A stretch of 64,000 nt of DNA, taken from positions 434,001 to 498,000 of the forward strand of contig NZ_JAYWTM010000004.1 of the NCBI RefSeq assembly GCF_036016195.1, given 5' to 3'. The notes beneath the pieces were generated by a model that worked only from the letters and a program-made list of their open reading frames with translations, had not been told where the DNA came from and searched no databases. The translations under genes and the position numbers were made by a program. Below, piece by piece: positions 54,164 to 63,300 of the stretch. The number at the start of each line of letters is the position of its first letter. Positions within the stretch are counted from its first letter, which is position 1. Source of the DNA: Brenneria populi. GTDB lineage: Bacteria; Pseudomonadota; Gammaproteobacteria; Enterobacterales; Enterobacteriaceae.

Positions 54164-54745
54164 ATGAATTTTCTCGCTCATCTCCATTTGGCCGCGCTGG
54201 CCGACAGTTCGCTGCTCGGCAATCTGATGGCGGATTTCGTCCGCGGCGACCCCCAGGACAGCTATTCCGACGATGTCGTGGCCGGCATCCGCCTGCACCG
54301 CCGGGTCGATACGCTGACCGACGGCCTGCCGGAAGTGAAGCAGGCCCGGCGATATTTCAGCGCCGATTACCGGCGCGTCGCGCCCATTACGCTGGATGTA
54401 TTGTGGGATCACTTTCTGGCCCGCCACTGGCTCCAGTTGGAGCCGCAGACCCCGCTCGCTTCGTTCGTCGGTCTGGCGCAGTCGCAAATCACGCCGCACC
54501 TGGCGCACACGCCCGATCGCTTTCAGCATCTGAACCGCTACCTCTGGCCGGAGCGCTGGCTGGAACGCTATGCGGAACTGCCGTTCATTGCCGATGTGCT
54601 GCACAGAATGTCGGTTCGCCGTCCCAAACTGGCGGCGCTTTCCGGATCATTCGGCGATATTGAACAAAACTATCCTCAATTTGAAACGCTTTTCTGGCAG
54701 TTTTATCCAAGAATGATGAAGCTGGCGCAAACGCGGAAAATTTAA
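54164..54745 (+). CDS. acpH: Acyl carrier protein phosphodiesterase AcpH
   Basis: A 193-residue HD-type phosphohydrolase that removes 4'-phosphopantetheine from holo-ACP. MNFLAHLHLAALADSSLLGN is the family start, giving ATG 54164 rather than 54146; the ribosome site before it is poor. The conserved LHRRVDTLTD and LDVLWDHFLARHW metal-binding segments are present. Located beside queA, as in E. coli. Confidence 0.94.
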   Translation: MNFLAHLHLAALADSSLLGNLMADFVRGDPQDSYSDDVVAGIRLHRRVDTLTDGLPEVKQARRYFSADYRRVAPITLDVLWDHFLARHWLQLEPQTPLASFVGLAQSQITPHLAHTPDRFQHLNRYLWPERWLERYAELPFIADVLHRMSVRRPKLAALSGSFGDIEQNYPQFETLFWQFYPRMMKLAQTRKI

Positions 54746-54795
54746 CCGTATGAGCGATAAGTATAAAATTATGATATAAACCGCCTATTAGTTCG

Positions 54796-54832
54796 ATAGC
54801 TAAAAGCTATCTTAGCGATTGGTCTCTTTACC
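54796..54832. promoter_or_regulatory. OxyR-like operator and promoter of the peroxiredoxin gene
   Basis: ATAGCTAAAAGCTAT matches the OxyR half-unit ATAGntnnnanCTAT at every fixed position. After a 7-base spacer a weaker second unit (ATTGGTCTCTTTACC) follows. A TATAAT at 54856-54861 lies downstream with a poor -35 (TGTATT) directly next to the site, the layout of an activator-dependent promoter. Confidence 0.65.
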
Positions 54833-54914
54833 TGTATTCGCGCCGGCAAAGCCCCTATAATCACTAGTGCTTTTCCATCCATCCATCACTAACGAAAAAA
54901 TTACAGGAGTAATT

Positions 54915-55517
54915 ATGGTCCTGGTAACGCGTCAAGCCCCTGACTTCACCGCCGCGGCCGTGCTCGGCAGCGGCGAAATCGTTGAAAATTTCAACCTGAA
55001 AAAACATATCAACGGTAAAGCGGCCGTGATCTTCTTCTGGCCGATGGATTTTACCTTTGTTTGCCCGTCGGAACTGATCGCCTTCGATCATCGCTACGCT
55101 GAATTCCAGCAGCGCGGCGTTGAGGTGGTCGGCGTTTCCTTCGACTCCGAGTTCGTGCATAACGCATGGCGTAAAACGCCGGTCGATAAAGGCGGCATCG
55201 GCGAAGTGAAATACGCCATGGTTGCCGACGTTAAGCGTGAAATCCAGAAAGCCTACGGCATCGAACATCCGGACGCGGGCGTTGCGTTGCGTGGCTCATT
55301 CCTGATCGACAAAGAGGGCGTGGTGCGCCATCAGGTCGTCAACGATCTGCCGCTGGGCCGCAACATCGATGAAATGCTGCGTATGGTCGACGCCCTGCAA
55401 TTCCATGAAGAGCACGGCGAAGTGTGCCCCGCTCAGTGGGAAAAAGGCAAATCCGGTATGGGCGCCTCCCCGGACGGCGTAGCAAAATACCTGTCTGAAA
55501 ACGCGGATAAGCTGTAA
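54915..55517 (+). CDS. 2-Cys peroxiredoxin (AhpC/Prx1 type, TsaA-like)
   Basis: A 200-residue typical 2-Cys peroxiredoxin reducing hydrogen and alkyl peroxides in the cytoplasm. Peroxidatic Cys50 is in FTFVCPSEL and resolving Cys171 in GEVCPAQW; the active-site Pro and Arg are expected in PMDFTFVCP and ALRGSFLID. It is longer than E. coli AhpC (187) and of the Prx1/TSA subgroup, so it is not the ahpCF gene. The ATG at 54915 follows AGGAG. An OxyR-like site lies upstream. E. coli has no such gene at this place. Confidence 0.92.
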   Translation: MVLVTRQAPDFTAAAVLGSGEIVENFNLKKHINGKAAVIFFWPMDFTFVCPSELIAFDHRYAEFQQRGVEVVGVSFDSEFVHNAWRKTPVDKGGIGEVKYAMVADVKREIQKAYGIEHPDAGVALRGSFLIDKEGVVRHQVVNDLPLGRNIDEMLRMVDALQFHEEHGEVCPAQWEKGKSGMGASPDGVAKYLSENADKL

Positions 55518-55524
55518 TTCCCCG

Positions 55525-55564
55525 CGCTAAAGGCCGGCTGGTTAAGACCGGTCGGCTTTTAGCG
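55525..55564 (+). terminator. Terminator of the peroxiredoxin gene
   Basis: GCTAAAGGCCGGCTGGT/ACCGGTCGGCTTTTAGC long stem, eight bases after the stop; the tail is not T-rich, so efficiency is uncertain. Confidence 0.65.
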
Positions 55565-55725
55565 GCGATTCGGCCGCCGCCATGGCGGCCTGACTTCTTC
55601 TCTTCCTTTCTTATCTATTCAATCCGTTTCGCCGCCATCGCAAGATTAAACCGCAAAAGGTTGACTGCGCGCGGCAATTCTTTAGCCTTAACACCGATCC
55701 GATTGACTGAAACGCGGGAGAACGC

Positions 55726-56991
55726 ATGCAACAAGATTTGGCGCTGTGGCTGGAAAACGAGGGAATACAACACGCCGGCATTATTGCCCTGCTCATTGTT
55801 TTAGGGCTGATATTGTTGATTTCGGCCGTGATCCATCTGCTCTTTCATCAGGTCGTTTTAAAAAGGGTCGTATTACGCTCTCTGCATACCGCGGACAACG
55901 CGCCTGGCCTGAAGCAAGCGTTAACGCGACACCCTCTTTTTAATCGCCTGGCCTTTCTGTTGCAGGGCATTATTCTCAATATCCAGGTTATCGTATGGCT
56001 GCCTCCGCAAAGCGAAACCCGCGAAGCGCTGGCGATCTGCTCACAGGTGTGGATTATGATTTTCGCACTGCTTGCGCTGTTCTCGCTGCTGGATATCCTG
56101 TTGACCGTTTCCGCGCGCGCCAAAGTGGCGGCACAGCTCCCGCTGCGGGGGATTTTTCAGAGTCTGAAGCTGATTGCCACCATTGTTATCGGCATCATGG
56201 TGATCTCGCTGTTGATCGGGAAATCCCCCCTGATCCTAATCAGCGGCCTGGGAGCCATGACCGCCGTGCTGATGTTGGTTTTCAAGGATCCGATCATGGG
56301 GCTGGTGGCGGGTATCCAGCTCTCCGCCAACGATATGCTGCTGCTGGGGGACTGGCTGGAAATGCCGAAATATGGCGCCGACGGCGCGGTAATCGACATC
56401 GGGCTGACAACGGTGAAGGTCAAAAACTGGGATAATACCATCACCACCATCCCCACCTACGCTCTGATATCGGATTCGTTTAAAAACTGGCGCGCCATGT
56501 CGGAATCCGGCGGACGCCGCATCAAACGCAGCGTCAATATTGATACCACCAGCGTACATTTCATGACCGAGGAAGAGCTGCGGCGGCTGCTGCGCAGCAG
56601 GCTGCTGTCACCCTATATAGAGAATAAAACCAATGAGCTGAAGCAATACAACGCCCAATCGGACCTCGACCTCGCTTCGCCGTTGAATGGACGCCGGTTA
56701 ACCAATCTGGGCACATTCCGCGCTTATCTGCACGCCTATCTGCTTGCGCACGCCGGTATCCATAAAGGCATGACGCTGATGGTGCGCCAGTTGGCGCCGA
56801 CGCCGGAGGGGCTGCCGCTGGAAATTTACGCCTTTACCAATACCACCGCCTGGGCGGAGTATGAAAGCATACAGGCGGATATTTTTGATCATATCTTCGC
56901 CGTTCTGCCTGAATTCCATTTGCGCGTTCATCAAACGCCGACGGGGCATGATATGCAGGCGTGGGCAAAACACGCGGCTTCCACTGATTAA
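55726..56991 (+). CDS. ybdG: Mechanosensitive channel YbdG (MscM-type)
   Basis: A 421-residue MscS-family channel with five N-terminal helices and a cytoplasmic vestibule domain. The pore-lining helix and MscS signature are seen in LILISGLGAMTAVLMLVFKDPIMGLVAG and the following beta domain (NDMLLLGDWLEM). It resembles E. coli YbdG (415 residues), which contributes to miniconductance activity under osmotic shock. In E. coli ybdG is at another locus, so its place here beside the peroxiredoxin gene reflects local rearrangement. Confidence 0.9.
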   Translation: MQQDLALWLENEGIQHAGIIALLIVLGLILLISAVIHLLFHQVVLKRVVLRSLHTADNAPGLKQALTRHPLFNRLAFLLQGIILNIQVIVWLPPQSETREALAICSQVWIMIFALLALFSLLDILLTVSARAKVAAQLPLRGIFQSLKLIATIVIGIMVISLLIGKSPLILISGLGAMTAVLMLVFKDPIMGLVAGIQLSANDMLLLGDWLEMPKYGADGAVIDIGLTTVKVKNWDNTITTIPTYALISDSFKNWRAMSESGGRRIKRSVNIDTTSVHFMTEEELRRLLRSRLLSPYIENKTNELKQYNAQSDLDLASPLNGRRLTNLGTFRAYLHAYLLAHAGIHKGMTLMVRQLAPTPEGLPLEIYAFTNTTAWAEYESIQADIFDHIFAVLPEFHLRVHQTPTGHDMQAWAKHAASTD

Positions 56992-57012
56992 AGCGCCGCC
57001 GGGAAAACCCCA

Positions 57013-57038
57013 CGGGGATGCCTTCGGTCGCATCCCCG
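57013..57038. terminator. Hairpin between convergent ybdG and proY
   Basis: GGGGATGC/GCATCCCC stem with CTTCGGTC loop; probable shared terminator, though no long T tract follows. Confidence 0.6.
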
Positions 57039-57058
57039 CATTTATCTCAAACTAAGCG

Positions 57059-58420
57059 CTAGCGCCGTTGACGTCGCTGCTTAACCATATAGCCAAGCAG
57101 CAGCAGCACAATCCAGATAATGCCGACATACAGCGAAATGCGCGTATCCGGGAAGTGGCCGATCAGCGCGATAATAAAGAACAGGAAAACAATGCCGAAC
57201 AGGGAGGTAGCCACCCCGCCGCGCAGCGGGAACGCCAACGCCTTCACCTCATCCCGGCTTAGGCTGCGGCGAAAGGCGATCTGGGAGAAGAGGATCATTA
57301 TCCATACCCAAACGGTGGCGAACGTCGCCAAAGAAGCGATAACCAAAAACACCTTCTCCGGCATGATGTAATTCAGATATACCGCAATCAGCAGCGCCAG
57401 CATCATCACCAGCACCGTCACCCACGGGATCCCGCGTTTGGAGATCTGGGTGAAAACCTTCGGCGCGTGGCCCTGTTCCGCCATACCGTGCAGCATACGC
57501 CCGACGCCAAACACATCGCTGTTGATGGCGGATAGCGAAGCGGTAATCACCACAAAATTCAGGATGCCGGCCGCGGCGGTGATCCCCATATGCTGGAACG
57601 TCAGTACGAACGGGCTGCCGCTGGTGCCCACCTGGTTCCACGGGTAAATCGACATAATCACGAACAGCGTGCCGACGTAGAATACCAGAATACGCCAGGG
57701 TACCGAGTTAATGGCGCGCGGAATGGATTTCTTCGGATCCTGGGCTTCCCCCGCCGTAATGCCGATGATCTCGACCCCGCCGTAGGCGAACATCACCAGC
57801 TGTAACGAGAGGATCATCCCCATCACGCCGTTACTGAAGAATCCGCCGTTGGTCCACAGGTTGTGAATGCCGGTGGGCTGGCCGCCGTTGCCGATGCCCC
57901 AGACGATAATCCCCACCCCGGCCACAATCATGACGATAATGGTCGCCACCTTAAAGAAAGAGAGCCAGAACTCCAGTTCGCCAAACACTTTGACATTCAT
58001 CAGGTTGATGGCCCCGATGATCAGCACCACGCTAAGCACCCACACCCAGTGCGGCACGGCCGGGAACCATACCCCCATGTAAATGCCAAACGCGGTGACA
58101 TCGGCGATGGCGACAATCAGCATTTCGAAGCAATAAGTCCAGCCGGTAATATAGCCGGCCAGCGGCCCGAGATAATCCTGAGCATAGCGGGAAAAAGAGC
58201 TGGACTGCGGATTGTGCACCGACATTTCGCCCAGCGCGCGCATAATGATATAAGCGATAGCGCCGCCTATCAGATAGGCCAGCAGGACGCTGGGCCCCGC
58301 CATCTGGATGGCGCTGGCCGAACCATAAAAAAGCCCGGTGCCGATCGCCGATCCCAAGGCGATAAAGCGGATATGCCGCGTACTTAACCCACGCTTGAGC
58401 TTAGTGGATTGTTGTTCCAT
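57059..58420 (-). CDS. proY: Amino acid permease ProY (proline-type)
   Basis: A 453-residue APC-superfamily permease with 12 helices. The first helix motif IALGSAIGTGLFYGSASAI and the helix 3-6 features match the ProY/AroP/GabP subgroup. E. coli ProY is annotated as a cryptic proline-specific transporter; substrate preference here is assumed. It lies 71 bases downstream of brnQ on the same strand with a terminator-like hairpin between, and malZ, which follows in E. coli, is absent. Confidence 0.93.
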   Translation of the reverse strand: MEQQSTKLKRGLSTRHIRFIALGSAIGTGLFYGSASAIQMAGPSVLLAYLIGGAIAYIIMRALGEMSVHNPQSSSFSRYAQDYLGPLAGYITGWTYCFEMLIVAIADVTAFGIYMGVWFPAVPHWVWVLSVVLIIGAINLMNVKVFGELEFWLSFFKVATIIVMIVAGVGIIVWGIGNGGQPTGIHNLWTNGGFFSNGVMGMILSLQLVMFAYGGVEIIGITAGEAQDPKKSIPRAINSVPWRILVFYVGTLFVIMSIYPWNQVGTSGSPFVLTFQHMGITAAAGILNFVVITASLSAINSDVFGVGRMLHGMAEQGHAPKVFTQISKRGIPWVTVLVMMLALLIAVYLNYIMPEKVFLVIASLATFATVWVWIMILFSQIAFRRSLSRDEVKALAFPLRGGVATSLFGIVFLFFIIALIGHFPDTRISLYVGIIWIVLLLLGYMVKQRRQRR

Positions 58421-58439
58421 AAATAAGCAACCCTGTTAA

Positions 58440-58471
58440 AAAAGAAAAACCACAGACTCTGGTCTGTGGTG
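58440..58471 (-). terminator. Terminator between brnQ and proY
   Basis: Minus-strand CCACAGACCAGAGTCTGTGG stem followed by TTTTTCTTTTTT, 22 bases after the brnQ stop. Confidence 0.85.
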
Positions 58472-58491
58472 CATAAATCACGATCATCGCG

Positions 58492-59811
58492 CTATTGGCG
58501 TACGGTGACTTCCTGGCGGCCACATAGCCTATCGTAAATAGCCGCCGCCAGTAAAACCAGCAATGACGGCGGCAGCCAGGCAAGATCCTGGCCGCTTAAC
58601 GGCAGGTGCAGGCTCCACTCGGGCAGCAGCGATTTAAAGTGCGATGATTTTATCCCATCAATAGTACCGAATAACAGGCTGACCAACATAACCGGCGCCA
58701 CGATACGCGAGCGGCAATGCCACCAGGAGCGCGTAAAGCTCAGCAAAACCAGCACGATACAGGGCGGATAAATCGCCGTCAGCACCGGGATGGATAGCTG
58801 GATCAAATGGCTGAGGCCCAGGTTCGACAACACCATGGAGAAGCAGCCCAGCGCAAATACCAGCGTACGGTATGAGAACGGCAGATACTGAGAAAAGAAC
58901 TCGGCGCAGGCGCAGGTCAGGCCAACCGCCGTTACCATACAGGCAATGAAAATCAGCAATGCCAAAAAGCTGCTTCCCATGCCGCCAAATGTATGCTGGA
59001 CATAGGCATGCAGAATTTCGGCGCCATTCTGAGCTTCCGGCATGAGAACGCCGCTGACGGAGCCGAGCTGGAATAAACTCAGATAGACCAGCATCAGGCC
59101 GACGCCGGCGATAAGGCCGGCCCATATGGCGTAACGCGTCAGCAGCCTGGGCTCCTCAACGCCACGCGAGCGGGCGGCATTCACGATAACGATGCCGAAC
59201 ACCATCGCCCCCAGGGTATCCATCGTGAGATAGCCATTCACAAAACCGTTGGAGAACGGCACATGCCGATAGGTTTCAATCGCCGAGAGAGGCGCACCGG
59301 CGGGCAGCAGCGTCGCGGCAATGCCCAGAACCGCCAGGGCGGCGATTTTCAGCGGAGCCAGCACATGTCCGACGGTATCCAGCAGTCGCCCCGGATAGAG
59401 GGAAATGGCGATGACGATAGCAAAGTAGATCAGACTGTAAATCAATAGCGGCGCGGCGCTATTCCCTAACAGCGGCGCAAGCCCGACCTCAAACGATACC
59501 GTGGCCGTACGCGGCGTGGCGAAGAGCGGGCCGACCGCCAGATAACAGACCGTCGCCAAGACCACCCCCGCCTTTTTACCGATCGGAGAGCTTAATGCGT
59601 CAATACCGCCGCCGACGCGCGCCAGCGCAATCACGGTTAGAACCGGCAATCCCACGGCGGTAAGCAAAAAACCGACCGCGGCGATCCAGACGTGTTCCCC
59701 CGCCTGCAGCCCGATCATGGGCGGAAAAATAATATTTCCCGCGCCGACGAACAAGGCAAAGGTCATGAAACCCAATGCGATGATATCTTTGGATGTTAAA
59801 CGATGACTCAT
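58492..59811 (-). CDS. brnQ: Branched-chain amino acid carrier BrnQ
   Basis: A 439-residue LIVCS-family symporter (12 helices) for leucine, valine and isoleucine, driven by sodium or protons. The N-terminus DIIALGFMTFALFVGAGNII and the loop with GKKAGVVLATVCYLAVGPLF are conserved. Upstream of proY and downstream of the phoBR cluster on the minus strand. A TTGACA-N18-CACTAT promoter candidate is about 200 bases upstream. Confidence 0.97.
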   Translation of the reverse strand: MSHRLTSKDIIALGFMTFALFVGAGNIIFPPMIGLQAGEHVWIAAVGFLLTAVGLPVLTVIALARVGGGIDALSSPIGKKAGVVLATVCYLAVGPLFATPRTATVSFEVGLAPLLGNSAAPLLIYSLIYFAIVIAISLYPGRLLDTVGHVLAPLKIAALAVLGIAATLLPAGAPLSAIETYRHVPFSNGFVNGYLTMDTLGAMVFGIVIVNAARSRGVEEPRLLTRYAIWAGLIAGVGLMLVYLSLFQLGSVSGVLMPEAQNGAEILHAYVQHTFGGMGSSFLALLIFIACMVTAVGLTCACAEFFSQYLPFSYRTLVFALGCFSMVLSNLGLSHLIQLSIPVLTAIYPPCIVLVLLSFTRSWWHCRSRIVAPVMLVSLLFGTIDGIKSSHFKSLLPEWSLHLPLSGQDLAWLPPSLLVLLAAAIYDRLCGRQEVTVRQ

Positions 59812-60011
59812 AATTATTTCGTGTTGCCTGTATAACCAGAGAATAAGAAGAAAAAGCCGCGCTGCGAATCAGCCGCCGTCGGTTACGACGAAAGCGTCGG
59901 GGAAAATTTATAAAAATTGTAGGTTATCGCGCAGCCGTATTGCGGGCTAAGTAGAACGTTTATCGCGACAAAAGACAAGGCGTAGGCTAAAAAGCAGAGT
60001 TTTAAACTAAA

Positions 60012-60041
60012 ATAGTGGAAATTTATGGAAAATAATGTCAA
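60012..60041 (-). promoter_or_regulatory. Candidate sigma70 promoter of brnQ
   Basis: Minus strand TTGACA (60036-60041), 18-base spacer, CACTAT (60012-60017), about 200 bases before the brnQ start. The rest of the 391-base interval 59812-60202 shows no gene. Confidence 0.4.
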
Positions 60042-60202
60042 TTATAGAGATTTAGCCGATACATGATTTGTGCATTTATTGGCATGTCATTGCTTCAAAT
60101 CGACAAAAAATGCTGAAATTTCGCAGGCAACAGCCATAACAATGACTTATTGATAAGACGCCAGCGGGGCGCGCGATGGCCTTTGCAACGGGCCGGATCT
60201 GC

Positions 60203-61174
60203 TTAACGGCGGGAAGGCGCGCCGACCGCCGGCAAATCCAGCTGAAGACGAGCCCGGCGGCGCGTCTCTTCCGGCAGCGGCAAATAGCCGTCCCGACCGA
60301 CCAGCGCCTGCCCCTCATCCGATAAAATCCGATCCAGAAACGCCGCGGTCAGCGCTTCCAACGGCTGGTCCGGCGCCTTGTTGACGTAGATATAAAGATA
60401 GCGGCTATAGGGGTAGCGCCCGCTGCGAATATTCTCGATGGAGGGATAAACGTAGTCCGCGCCTTGCGACGCCAACGGCACCAGCCTTACCCCGCTGGTA
60501 AGGAACCCGACGCTGGCATAGCCAATCGCATCGGTCGAGGCGGAAATAGCCTGAACCACAGACGCGGAGCCGGGAAGTTCATTAACCTGAGGCAGAAAAT
60601 CGCCGCCGCACAGCGCCCGCTGCTTAAAAAAGCCATAGGTGCCGGAAGCCGAATTTCGTCCATAGCGCGCAAGCGATCGTTTTTCCCAACCGCCGCTCAG
60701 CCCCAGATCGCGCCAGTTTTTTACCGATTGATGCCCGCCGCAGCGGCGGGTAATGGAAAAAACCGCGTCTAGCTGAGATGAATCGAGTCCCGGCAGCGGA
60801 TTATCCTTATTGACCATAACGACCAGCGCGTCCATCGCCACCGGCACCGCCAGCGGCGCATAGCCGTAGCGCTGGACAAAGGCATCGATCTCGCTGGCCT
60901 TCATCGCCCGGCTCATCGGCCCCAGCTGTGCGGCGCCCGACGCCAGCGCGGTCGGCGCGGAAGAAGAACCCGCCGCCTGGATCTGTATGTTTACGCCGGG
61001 ATAGCGCTGGCTGAAATCCGCCGCCCAGAAAGACATCAGGTTAGCCAGGGTATCCGAGCCCGCGCTGGAAAGGTTGCCCGCCAGCATTTGGCGCGGCTGC
61101 GCCGCGCAGAGGCAGCTGAACCATAATAGGGCGACGCCCGCGGCGATCTTAACGGCGGATTTCATGAATAGCAT
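60203..61174 (-). CDS. PstS-like phosphate-binding protein
   Basis: A 323-residue secreted solute-binding protein with signal peptide (VALLWFSCLCAAQP) and PstS-type fold. Phosphate-site motifs include SSAGSDTLANLM near 37, GSSSAPTALASG near 69, and SASGTYGFFKQ near 175. Two mature Cys (RRCGGHQ and LCGGDF) may form a disulfide. It begins eight bases after the phoR stop, so it is cotranscribed with phoBR. The normal pst operon is not here, so this is an extra binding protein. It might work with an imported pst permease or as a sensor; neither is shown. Confidence 0.85.
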   Translation of the reverse strand: MLFMKSAVKIAAGVALLWFSCLCAAQPRQMLAGNLSSAGSDTLANLMSFWAADFSQRYPGVNIQIQAAGSSSAPTALASGAAQLGPMSRAMKASEIDAFVQRYGYAPLAVPVAMDALVVMVNKDNPLPGLDSSQLDAVFSITRRCGGHQSVKNWRDLGLSGGWEKRSLARYGRNSASGTYGFFKQRALCGGDFLPQVNELPGSASVVQAISASTDAIGYASVGFLTSGVRLVPLASQGADYVYPSIENIRSGRYPYSRYLYIYVNKAPDQPLEALTAAFLDRILSDEGQALVGRDGYLPLPEETRRRARLQLDLPAVGAPSRR

Positions 61175-61181
61175 TATTCCG

Positions 61182-62504
61182 TCAGGCTAAAGGATTCGCC
61201 GTATTCTCGGCCACGGAGGCGGGAACAATCAACCTGTTCGGCAGGATAAACGCAAAACGCGAGCCTAAACCATCCTCGCTCATCACTTCCAGACGGGAAT
61301 CATGGTGACTCAGCGCATGTTTCACAATCGCCAGTCCCAGCCCGCTGCCGCCGGTCTGCCGCGAGCGCGCCTTATCGACACGATAAAATCGTTCCGTCAA
61401 ACGCGGCAAATGTTCCGCGGCGATCCCCGGTCCGTTATCGCTGACCAGAAACTGCGCGCCCTGAGGCGTTTTCTGCCAGCTAACCTCTATGCGGGTTCCC
61501 GCCGGGGTATGGTTAACGGCGTTATAGACCAGATTGGAAACGGCGCTGCGCAGCTGTTCCTCATTGCCGAAAACCTGAAGATTTTCATTTACGCGAAAAA
61601 CAATCTCGTGACGTTCCTGGCTCAATGCCTGGGCCTCGCGCTGCAGTACCCGCAGCATCAGCGGCATATCGACTTTTTCGCTCAGATCGATGGCGGCGGC
61701 GGCTTCAATGCGCGACAGAGTTAAAAGCTGTTTGACCAATCCGTCCATGCGCCGCGTTTGCTCCTGCATGGTATTCAACGCCTTGTCGCGCAGAGCGTCG
61801 TCCAGCGTTTTATCCTGCATCATTTCCAGATACCCCTGCAGCACGGTCAAAGGCGTGCGCAGCTCATGGCTCACGTTGGCGAAAAAATTACGTCTCGCGC
61901 CTTCCAACTGGTGCATCTGCGTAACGTCGCGCACCACCATCATCAACTGCCCTTCGGAATAGGGCATAACGCGAAACTCAACATGATGAGAGTTATTCAG
62001 CTGCAGCATTAGCGGACGGCTGAAATCTTTTCCTTTCAGATAGCCGGCGAATTCAGGATAGCGCAACAGGTTGAGGATATTCTGCCCGCTGTCTTCCGGC
62101 CAGCGTAAACTGAGCAGGTGCTGAGCCAGGCGGTTACACCAGAAAATGGCCCCCTCTTCGGTGGTGATCACCACCGCATCCGGCAGCGATTCGGCCCCGC
62201 TGCGAAAGCGCTTGATCAAGAGCGCCAACTCGCGACGCCGCCGACGGTTGCGCAGCTGCATCTGATACAGGCCGTAGAATAGGGGTTCCCAGCTCCAGCG
62301 GCCGGGCGGCGGAGTCATACTGCGATCGACCCACAGCCAGTAGGAAAGTTTAAGCTGATTATAAAAGTTCCAGCACAGTACGATCAGAACAGCAGCCAGT
62401 AGAAACCAGGGCAGATAGCCAAAGATCAGCCCCAGCAGGAGCGCAGGCAGACAAAAAAAAGCCAGCTCCAACGCCAGCCTCTTCCATGATAGACGTTCTA
62501 GCAC
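61182..62504 (-). CDS. phoR: Phosphate regulon sensor histidine kinase PhoR
   Basis: A 440-residue inner-membrane kinase: two N-terminal helices, a charged region, a PAS domain (about 95-190), then the dimerisation domain with the phospho-His in NVSHELRTPLTVLQGYLEMM near 212 and an ATPase domain (NLVYNAVNHTPAGT, DNGPGIA, GGSGLGLAIV). GTG at 62504 (VLERLSWKRL) with GGAG upstream matches E. coli; a longer TTG frame from 62528 is less likely. It phosphorylates PhoB under phosphate limitation. Confidence 0.97.
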   Translation of the reverse strand: MLERLSWKRLALELAFFCLPALLLGLIFGYLPWFLLAAVLIVLCWNFYNQLKLSYWLWVDRSMTPPPGRWSWEPLFYGLYQMQLRNRRRRRELALLIKRFRSGAESLPDAVVITTEEGAIFWCNRLAQHLLSLRWPEDSGQNILNLLRYPEFAGYLKGKDFSRPLMLQLNNSHHVEFRVMPYSEGQLMMVVRDVTQMHQLEGARRNFFANVSHELRTPLTVLQGYLEMMQDKTLDDALRDKALNTMQEQTRRMDGLVKQLLTLSRIEAAAAIDLSEKVDMPLMLRVLQREAQALSQERHEIVFRVNENLQVFGNEEQLRSAVSNLVYNAVNHTPAGTRIEVSWQKTPQGAQFLVSDNGPGIAAEHLPRLTERFYRVDKARSRQTGGSGLGLAIVKHALSHHDSRLEVMSEDGLGSRFAFILPNRLIVPASVAENTANPLA

Positions 62505-62531
62505 GTTGATGTTTCTCCGGTACGACAACCT

Positions 62532-63221
62532 TCAATAGCGCGTTGAAAAACGGTATCCCGTTCCCCGCACGGTCTGCACCATTTTATCATGGCCGCTGGT
62601 CTCCAACGCCTTACGCAGTCTGCGGATATGGACATCAACGGTGCGGTCTTCAACATAAACGTTAGTGCCCCAAACGTGATTGAGCAACTGTTCGCGACTG
62701 TAAACCCGTTCAGGATGCGTCATAAAGAAGTGCAGCAGCTTAAACTCCGTTGGCCCCATATCCAGCGCGAGCTCTTCCGTCGTTACCCGATGAGAGGAGG
62801 GATCCAGACTCAATCCGCGCATTTCAATCACTTCTTCGACCGCCATGGGGGAGATGCGGCGCATCACCGCTTTGATGCGCGCCACCAGCTCTTTGGGCGA
62901 AAAAGGTTTGGTGATGTAATCATCCGCGCCCACCTCAAGCCCGCGCACCCGATCTTCCTCTTCACCGCGGGCGGTCAACATAACAACGGGGATATCGCGA
63001 GTCAGCGCTTCGCGCTTCATATGCTTGATAAATTGCAGGCCCGATCCGCCCGGCAGCATCCAGTCCAATAGCACCAGCTCCGGAAAAGGTTCTGACAGTT
63101 GTGTGACCGCGCTGTCATAATCTTCTGCTTCTACTGGCTGGTAACCATTCTGTTCCAGCACAAAACAGACCATTTCACGAATCGGTGCTTCATCTTCCAC
63201 GACTAATATGCGTCTTGCCAT
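62532..63221 (-). CDS. phoB: Phosphate regulon response regulator PhoB
   Basis: A 229-residue OmpR-type regulator. The receiver domain carries phospho-acceptor Asp53 in VLLDWMLPG and Lys105 in ITKPFSPKE; the C-terminal winged helix (ELALDMGPTEFKLLHFFMTH, VEDRTVDVHIRRLRKAL) binds Pho boxes. phoR follows after 27 bases. A Pho box in its own promoter indicates autoregulation. Confidence 0.98.
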   Translation of the reverse strand: MARRILVVEDEAPIREMVCFVLEQNGYQPVEAEDYDSAVTQLSEPFPELVLLDWMLPGGSGLQFIKHMKREALTRDIPVVMLTARGEEEDRVRGLEVGADDYITKPFSPKELVARIKAVMRRISPMAVEEVIEMRGLSLDPSSHRVTTEELALDMGPTEFKLLHFFMTHPERVYSREQLLNHVWGTNVYVEDRTVDVHIRRLRKALETSGHDKMVQTVRGTGYRFSTRY

Positions 63222-63250
63222 TGTTAATCCTGTCGTTAATCATCGTCGCC

Positions 63251-63300
63251 ATTATCATGCGCAAAGCATTATGCGTCAGTTTTATGACAGATTTATGAAA
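63251..63300 (-). promoter_or_regulatory. Pho box and promoter of phoB-phoR
   Basis: On the minus strand TTTTCATAAATCTGTCATAA then AACTGACGC is nearly identical to the E. coli phoB Pho box (direct repeats of CTGTCAT with AT-rich spacers). A -10 GATAAT is at 63251-63256. No -35 is needed, as is usual for PhoB-activated promoters. Confidence 0.9.
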
